From positions 1,178,001 to 1,242,000 of the forward strand of contig NZ_CP072115.1 of NCBI RefSeq assembly GCF_017639855.1: a DNA stretch of 64,000 nucleotides, given 5' to 3'. This DNA comes from Streptococcus sp. zg-86. GTDB taxonomy: Bacteria; Bacillota; Bacilli; Lactobacillales; Streptococcaceae. Of this stretch, positions 60,568 through 64,000 are shown one piece after another; within the stretch, counting starts at the first letter, position 1; every line of letters starts with the position of its first letter. The notes beneath the pieces were generated by a model. The model was given only the letters and a program-made list of their open reading frames with translations, searched no databases and was not told where the DNA came from. The position numbers and the translations under genes are program-made.

Positions 60568-61578
60568 TTATTTTTTCACCATGGTCTTACGAATATCAAG
60601 CGCTACTGCTACAACAATGACAATACCTTGGATTACATTGGTCATATCTGGGGTCACTCCCAAATAGGTGAGGCAGACTTTCAATAACTCAAAGACAAAG
60701 ACCCCTAAGAGAATTCCTGGAACGGTACCTTGTCCCCCAGCGGTTGAAACGCCACCAATGGTCGCTGAGGCAATAGCATCTAGTTCGTATCCCATACCAG
60801 CTCCAGCGCCGGCAGAACCTGTCTTGGCAGAGAGTAAGAAACCTGCCAAACCATAGAGCAAGCCAGCTAGAAGGAAGATTTTTATTTTAGAAAATCCAAC
60901 ATTGACACCAGACACTTCTGCTGCATGTTCATTCCCACCAATAGCATACATGTATTTCCCATAACGAGTTTTATTGTAGAGTACCCACATGGCTAAGCCG
61001 ATAATCGCCGCAACAATGGTAATATATGGAAGAAATCCAAATAACTTTCCTTGACCAAAGGCAACAAATTCATCCTTGAACGTTCCAATTGGCTTACTTT
61101 TTGAGTAAATCAAAACAAAACCGTAAATCATAATCTGCGTTCCTAAAGTCGCCAGAAATGGGGGAACATTTAAAAAGGATACAATCGCTCCATTTAACAA
61201 TCCCAAGGTAGCGCCGACAAGCAAGGCTATCAATAAGGGAACAACAATGGGTAAGTCAGGTAGATTTGGGAAAAATTTATCCACAAAATCAGGACGCTGC
61301 ACAAGTGTAGCCGTAATAATGGCGGTCAAACCAACAATCCGACCGGCAGATAGGTCTGTTCCTCTAATAATCAAACAGCCTGATACTCCAAGCGCAATGA
61401 TAAAACGAACGGAGGTATTGGCCATGATATTGGCTGCATTTCCCACCGTAAAGAAATTATCCTGCGTCAATCCTGTATATAAAATCATGACAGCAACAAC
61501 GATATACATGGAATTCTTTGTCAAAAAATCTCCCAGACTAAACGGTTTTGCTGTTTTTGGACTATCTACTTTAAACAC
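60568..61578 (-). CDS. mglC: Galactose/methyl-galactoside ABC transporter permease
   Basis: 336 residues, BPD_transp_2/RbsC-MglC family with eight to ten membrane segments and the family blocks RGTDLSAGRIVGL and AIASATIGGVSTAGGQGT. Start proposed at GTG 61578, which overlaps the mglA stop by 8 bp (GTGTTTAA) and has AGGAGG seven bases upstream; ATG codons further upstream lie inside mglA. Last gene of mglB-mglA-mglC. Confidence 0.88.
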   Translation of the reverse strand: MFKVDSPKTAKPFSLGDFLTKNSMYIVVAVMILYTGLTQDNFFTVGNAANIMANTSVRFIIALGVSGCLIIRGTDLSAGRIVGLTAIITATLVQRPDFVDKFFPNLPDLPIVVPLLIALLVGATLGLLNGAIVSFLNVPPFLATLGTQIMIYGFVLIYSKSKPIGTFKDEFVAFGQGKLFGFLPYITIVAAIIGLAMWVLYNKTRYGKYMYAIGGNEHAAEVSGVNVGFSKIKIFLLAGLLYGLAGFLLSAKTGSAGAGAGMGYELDAIASATIGGVSTAGGQGTVPGILLGVFVFELLKVCLTYLGVTPDMTNVIQGIVIVVAVALDIRKTMVKK

Positions 61579-63103
61579 TTTCCATTCCTCCTTCATGAGC
61601 TCCCATAAATTTTGTAGCAAGGGTCATGACAGACTCTTGGGTCGCTACTTCCCGGTCTAAAAATCCAGCAACTCGGCCTTCACACATAACCATGATTCGA
61701 TCTGAAACACCCAGTAATTCAGACATTTCTGAGGTAATCATGATAATAGATTTTCCTTCTGCTGCTAAATCATTGATAATCTGATAAATTTCATATTTTG
61801 CACCGACATCAATCCCACGCGTTGGTTCATCTAAAATCAAAATATCTGGATTGTTGGCAAGCCATCTTGCCAATATGACCTTCTGTTGGTTTCCTCCTGA
61901 TAGACTCTCAATCCTTGTCTTATTATCAGGCGTTTTCACACGCAAGCGCTCCACATTTTCGTCAACGACATGGTTCATTTTCTTTTCATCCAAGAGCCCC
62001 ATTCGACCGACATACTCTTTCAGAGCTGCCACAGAGGCATTATCTGTAATCGACAAAACACCAAAAATACCATTGTATCTCCGATCTTCAGTAACGAGCG
62101 CAATACGATTTTTAATCGCATCAGCAGGGCGTCTGATGCTTACTTCTTGTCCCTTGATGAGAATTTTCCCCTGCTGTAAGACCCGCATACCATAGAGGGC
62201 TTCCATTAGCTCCGTCCGCTGTGCGCCAACTAAGCCACCAATTCCTAGCACTTCCCCTTTTCGGAGCGTAAAACTCGCATGTTTAAAAGACAGAGGATTT
62301 GGCGAGGTGAGATCTTGTAATTCGAGAACGATTTCTTCTGAAATTTGATTGGTTTTTTCTGGAAAAAGACTGGTCAACTCCCGACCAACCATGGCCTGAA
62401 TAATCTTTGCAGTCGTCATTTCTTTGGCAGGCCAAGTCCCGACATACTGCCCATCTCGCATGACCGTAATATCATCAGATATCCGTAAAATTTCATCCAT
62501 TTTATGAGAAATATAGATAATGCCAATATTTTTTGATTTTAATTTTTCAATAATTTCAAAGAGTTTCTCTACTTCCGATGTTGTTAGGGATGAAGTCGGC
62601 TCATCCATAATTACAACCTTGGCATTGTGCGAAATGGCCTTTGCAATCTCGACAGACTGCATTTGCGATACCGTCAAATCGTTCAATAAGGTATTTGGAT
62701 TCAGATAGAGTCCAACCTCATCTAATAAGATTCTAGTTTCTTCATTCATCTTGGCATGATTCACTAAATTGAATTTTCCAAGGGGATAATTTCCTAGAAA
62801 GACATTCTCAGCAATCGTCATCATTCGAATTGGTTGCAATTCTTGATGAATCATGGAAATACCTGCATCAATCGACTCTTTTGAATCCTTAAAATCAACC
62901 TCCTCACCATTAAAGAGAATGGAGCCTCCATCTCGATGGTAGATACCAAATAGACATTTCATCAGGGTTGACTTACCTGCACCGTTTTCTCCCATGAGGG
63001 CATGCACGGTCCCAGGTCTTAACCGAAAGGTAACATCATCTAATGCTTTTACGCCAGGAAATGTCTTGGTGATATGCTGCATCTCCAAAATATACTCACT
63101 CAT
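61571..63103 (-). CDS. mglA: Galactose/methyl-galactoside ABC transporter ATP-binding protein
   Basis: 510 residues, two fused ABC domains as in MglA/RbsA. The first has GENGAGKSTLMKCLFG and DEPTSSLT; the second has LSGGNQQK and DEPTRGIDVGA. The second Walker A is degenerate (GGLVGAQRTE), as is normal for the family. Energises sugar import with MglC. Separated from the binding-protein gene by a stem-loop. Confidence 0.93.
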   Translation of the reverse strand: MSEYILEMQHITKTFPGVKALDDVTFRLRPGTVHALMGENGAGKSTLMKCLFGIYHRDGGSILFNGEEVDFKDSKESIDAGISMIHQELQPIRMMTIAENVFLGNYPLGKFNLVNHAKMNEETRILLDEVGLYLNPNTLLNDLTVSQMQSVEIAKAISHNAKVVIMDEPTSSLTTSEVEKLFEIIEKLKSKNIGIIYISHKMDEILRISDDITVMRDGQYVGTWPAKEMTTAKIIQAMVGRELTSLFPEKTNQISEEIVLELQDLTSPNPLSFKHASFTLRKGEVLGIGGLVGAQRTELMEALYGMRVLQQGKILIKGQEVSIRRPADAIKNRIALVTEDRRYNGIFGVLSITDNASVAALKEYVGRMGLLDEKKMNHVVDENVERLRVKTPDNKTRIESLSGGNQQKVILARWLANNPDILILDEPTRGIDVGAKYEIYQIINDLAAEGKSIIMITSEMSELLGVSDRIMVMCEGRVAGFLDREVATQESVMTLATKFMGAHEGGMESV

Positions 63104-63135
63104 TTTCCATTTGACCTACTTTCTTTTTCAGCATT

Positions 63136-63187
63136 AAAAAATCTGTCCCACAATCCTTTCACCGTGGTGTCTTAGTCCGTGGGACAG
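63136..63187 (-). terminator. Intercistronic hairpin between mglB and mglA
   Basis: Minus strand CTGTCCCAC / GTGGGACAG perfect stem with a loop of about 27 bases, followed by ATTTTTT. Likely a partial terminator or stabilising structure, allowing more binding protein than transporter. Confidence 0.75.
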
Positions 63188-63226
63188 AAGAAATCATTTT
63201 TCAAACTGGTTATCTATCGGGCTGAC

Positions 63227-64000
63227 CTATTTGTCACGTTTTGCGTAACGTTCTTTGGCCTCTTTTGTTGTCTCAGTCTTTGGCTCAGCTTCTTTTAGTT
63301 GAGAATCTTCTTTCTTGGTTACCTTAACATAGTCAACCCAGTAATAAGACTCTACATCTTCACCATTCATCAATTTAACGGCAACATTTGCAGCAGTGTG
63401 AGACTGATTAAAGTGGTCATTCAAAACTGTACCGGTCAATTCTCCTTTTGCAAGAAGTTCCATCGCATCTGGAATTGCGTCAACTCCGACAACGAGAATA
63501 TCTTTACCAACCGTCCGTTTTGCAGCTTTAATAGCTGTTACAGCTCCTACTGCCATACCGTCATTGTTTGCAAATACAACTTCTAGCTTATCACCGAACT
63601 GTTCGAGCGCAGAAGCTGTTACTTCTTGACCCTTTGCAGTATCCCAGTTAGCAAGATACGGTTCAGCAAGCGCCTTGCGTTTAATACCTGCATTATCAAG
63701 CGCTTTAACAGAGTAGGCTGTCCGTTGTTGAGCATCAACATTGGCTGGATCACCAAAGAGGGTAATATAATTAACAACACCATCACCATTTAGATCCCCT
63801 TTAGAATCTGTTGCTGCGATGATTTCCCCTTGGAAAGTCCCTGATTGAGTAGCATCTGCCCCAACATAGGTTGTTTTACCAGGCCAAATGTCTAGTTCAG
63901 CTACCTCTGGTTCACGGTTAATCAATACAACAGGAATATCTGCTGACTTGGCAGAATTGATAATACTACCAGCCGCTGTTGGGTCTACTAAATTTGCCAA
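63227..64000 (-). CDS. mglB: Galactose/glucose-binding protein (5' end outside the window)
   Basis: 257 residues of the C-terminal part are present; the signal sequence and N-terminus lie beyond base 64000. The calcium loop DLNGDGVVNY and NNDGMAVGAV match E. coli MglB (DLNKDGQIQF, NNDAMAMGAV), supporting galactose/glucose specificity. The tail is Lys/Glu-rich. First gene of the mgl operon by direction. Confidence 0.9.
   Translation of the reverse strand: MANLVDPTAAGSIINSAKSADIPVVLINREPEVAELDIWPGKTTYVGADATQSGTFQGEIIAATDSKGDLNGDGVVNYITLFGDPANVDAQQRTAYSVKALDNAGIKRKALAEPYLANWDTAKGQEVTASALEQFGDKLEVVFANNDGMAVGAVTAIKAAKRTVGKDILVVGVDAIPDAMELLAKGELTGTVLNDHFNQSHTAANVAVKLMNGEDVESYYWVDYVKVTKKEDSQLKEAEPKTETTKEAKERYAKRDK

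Overview
The window looks like a chromosomal segment of a low-GC Firmicute, most likely a Streptococcus and plausibly Streptococcus suis or a close relative. Supporting signs are: the encoded tmRNA tag AKNTNSYALAA; a YSIRK-like, LPKTG-anchored pullulanase; neighbourhoods I recall as streptococcal (pfkA-pyk with dnaE, dnaG-rpoD, cdaA-cdaR-glmM, murT-gatD, rpiA-deoB-punA-deoD); and abundant hairpin-rich intergenic repeats. Species assignment is inference. About 50 genes are present, most on the minus strand. No rRNA, prophage or CRISPR array is seen.

Layout: 0.4-2.7 kb, a polar amino-acid ABC importer. 3.4-10.3 kb, glmS, a signal-peptidase-like protein lacking both catalytic residues, an SGNH hydrolase, an FAD amino-acid oxidase-like enzyme, a zinc alcohol dehydrogenase behind a MerR-type promoter, and an MFS carrier. 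10.3-16.1 kb, pyk, pfkA and dnaE. 16.3-18.3 kb, a YtrA-type GntR/ABC operon. 18.3-23.6 kb, surface pullulanase and adenosine deaminase. 24.0-24.5 kb, tRNA-Ser and tmRNA. 24.6-29.4 kb, DedA-like protein, MIP18-family protein, rpoD, dnaG and mscL.

29.4-33.9 kb holds a self-contained ECF transporter (S, T, two ATPases) with a uridine-phosphorylase-like enzyme and a Crp/Fnr-type regulator, a probable nucleoside salvage unit. 34.1-41.9 kb carries galE, rpsU, a DUF1461 protein, a NagD-like phosphatase, a Nudix protein, acyl-ACP thioesterase, hemW and glycogen phosphorylase. 42.0-46.6 kb is a purine nucleoside and pentose phosphate salvage block (rpiA, deoB, punA, deoD). Two unexpected genes sit inside it: a small RelA/SpoT-fold protein and a ClbS/DfsB-like protein. 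46.7-50.3 kb has lemA, a TPM-domain protein, a uracil-DNA glycosylase-like protein and pepV. 50.7-52.9 kb is an IS66-family element with perfect ends and an 8-bp target duplication, with a frameshifted tnpC. 53-64 kb carries an ABC-F ATPase, glmM-cdaR-cdaA (c-di-AMP and cell wall), murT-gatD, a LapA-like protein and an mglBAC galactose importer cut by the window end.

The most notable observations are: (1) the RelA/SpoT-fold protein embedded in a purine salvage operon; (2) the catalytically dead signal peptidase paralogue; (3) four genes (DAO oxidase, DedA-like, hemW, murT) sharing one geometry, an extended -10 followed by exactly six bases and then ATG, predicting leaderless mRNAs; (4) a MerR-type 19-bp-spacer promoter; (5) the dedicated ECF/nucleoside phosphorylase operon; (6) several families of structured tandem and dispersed intergenic repeats.
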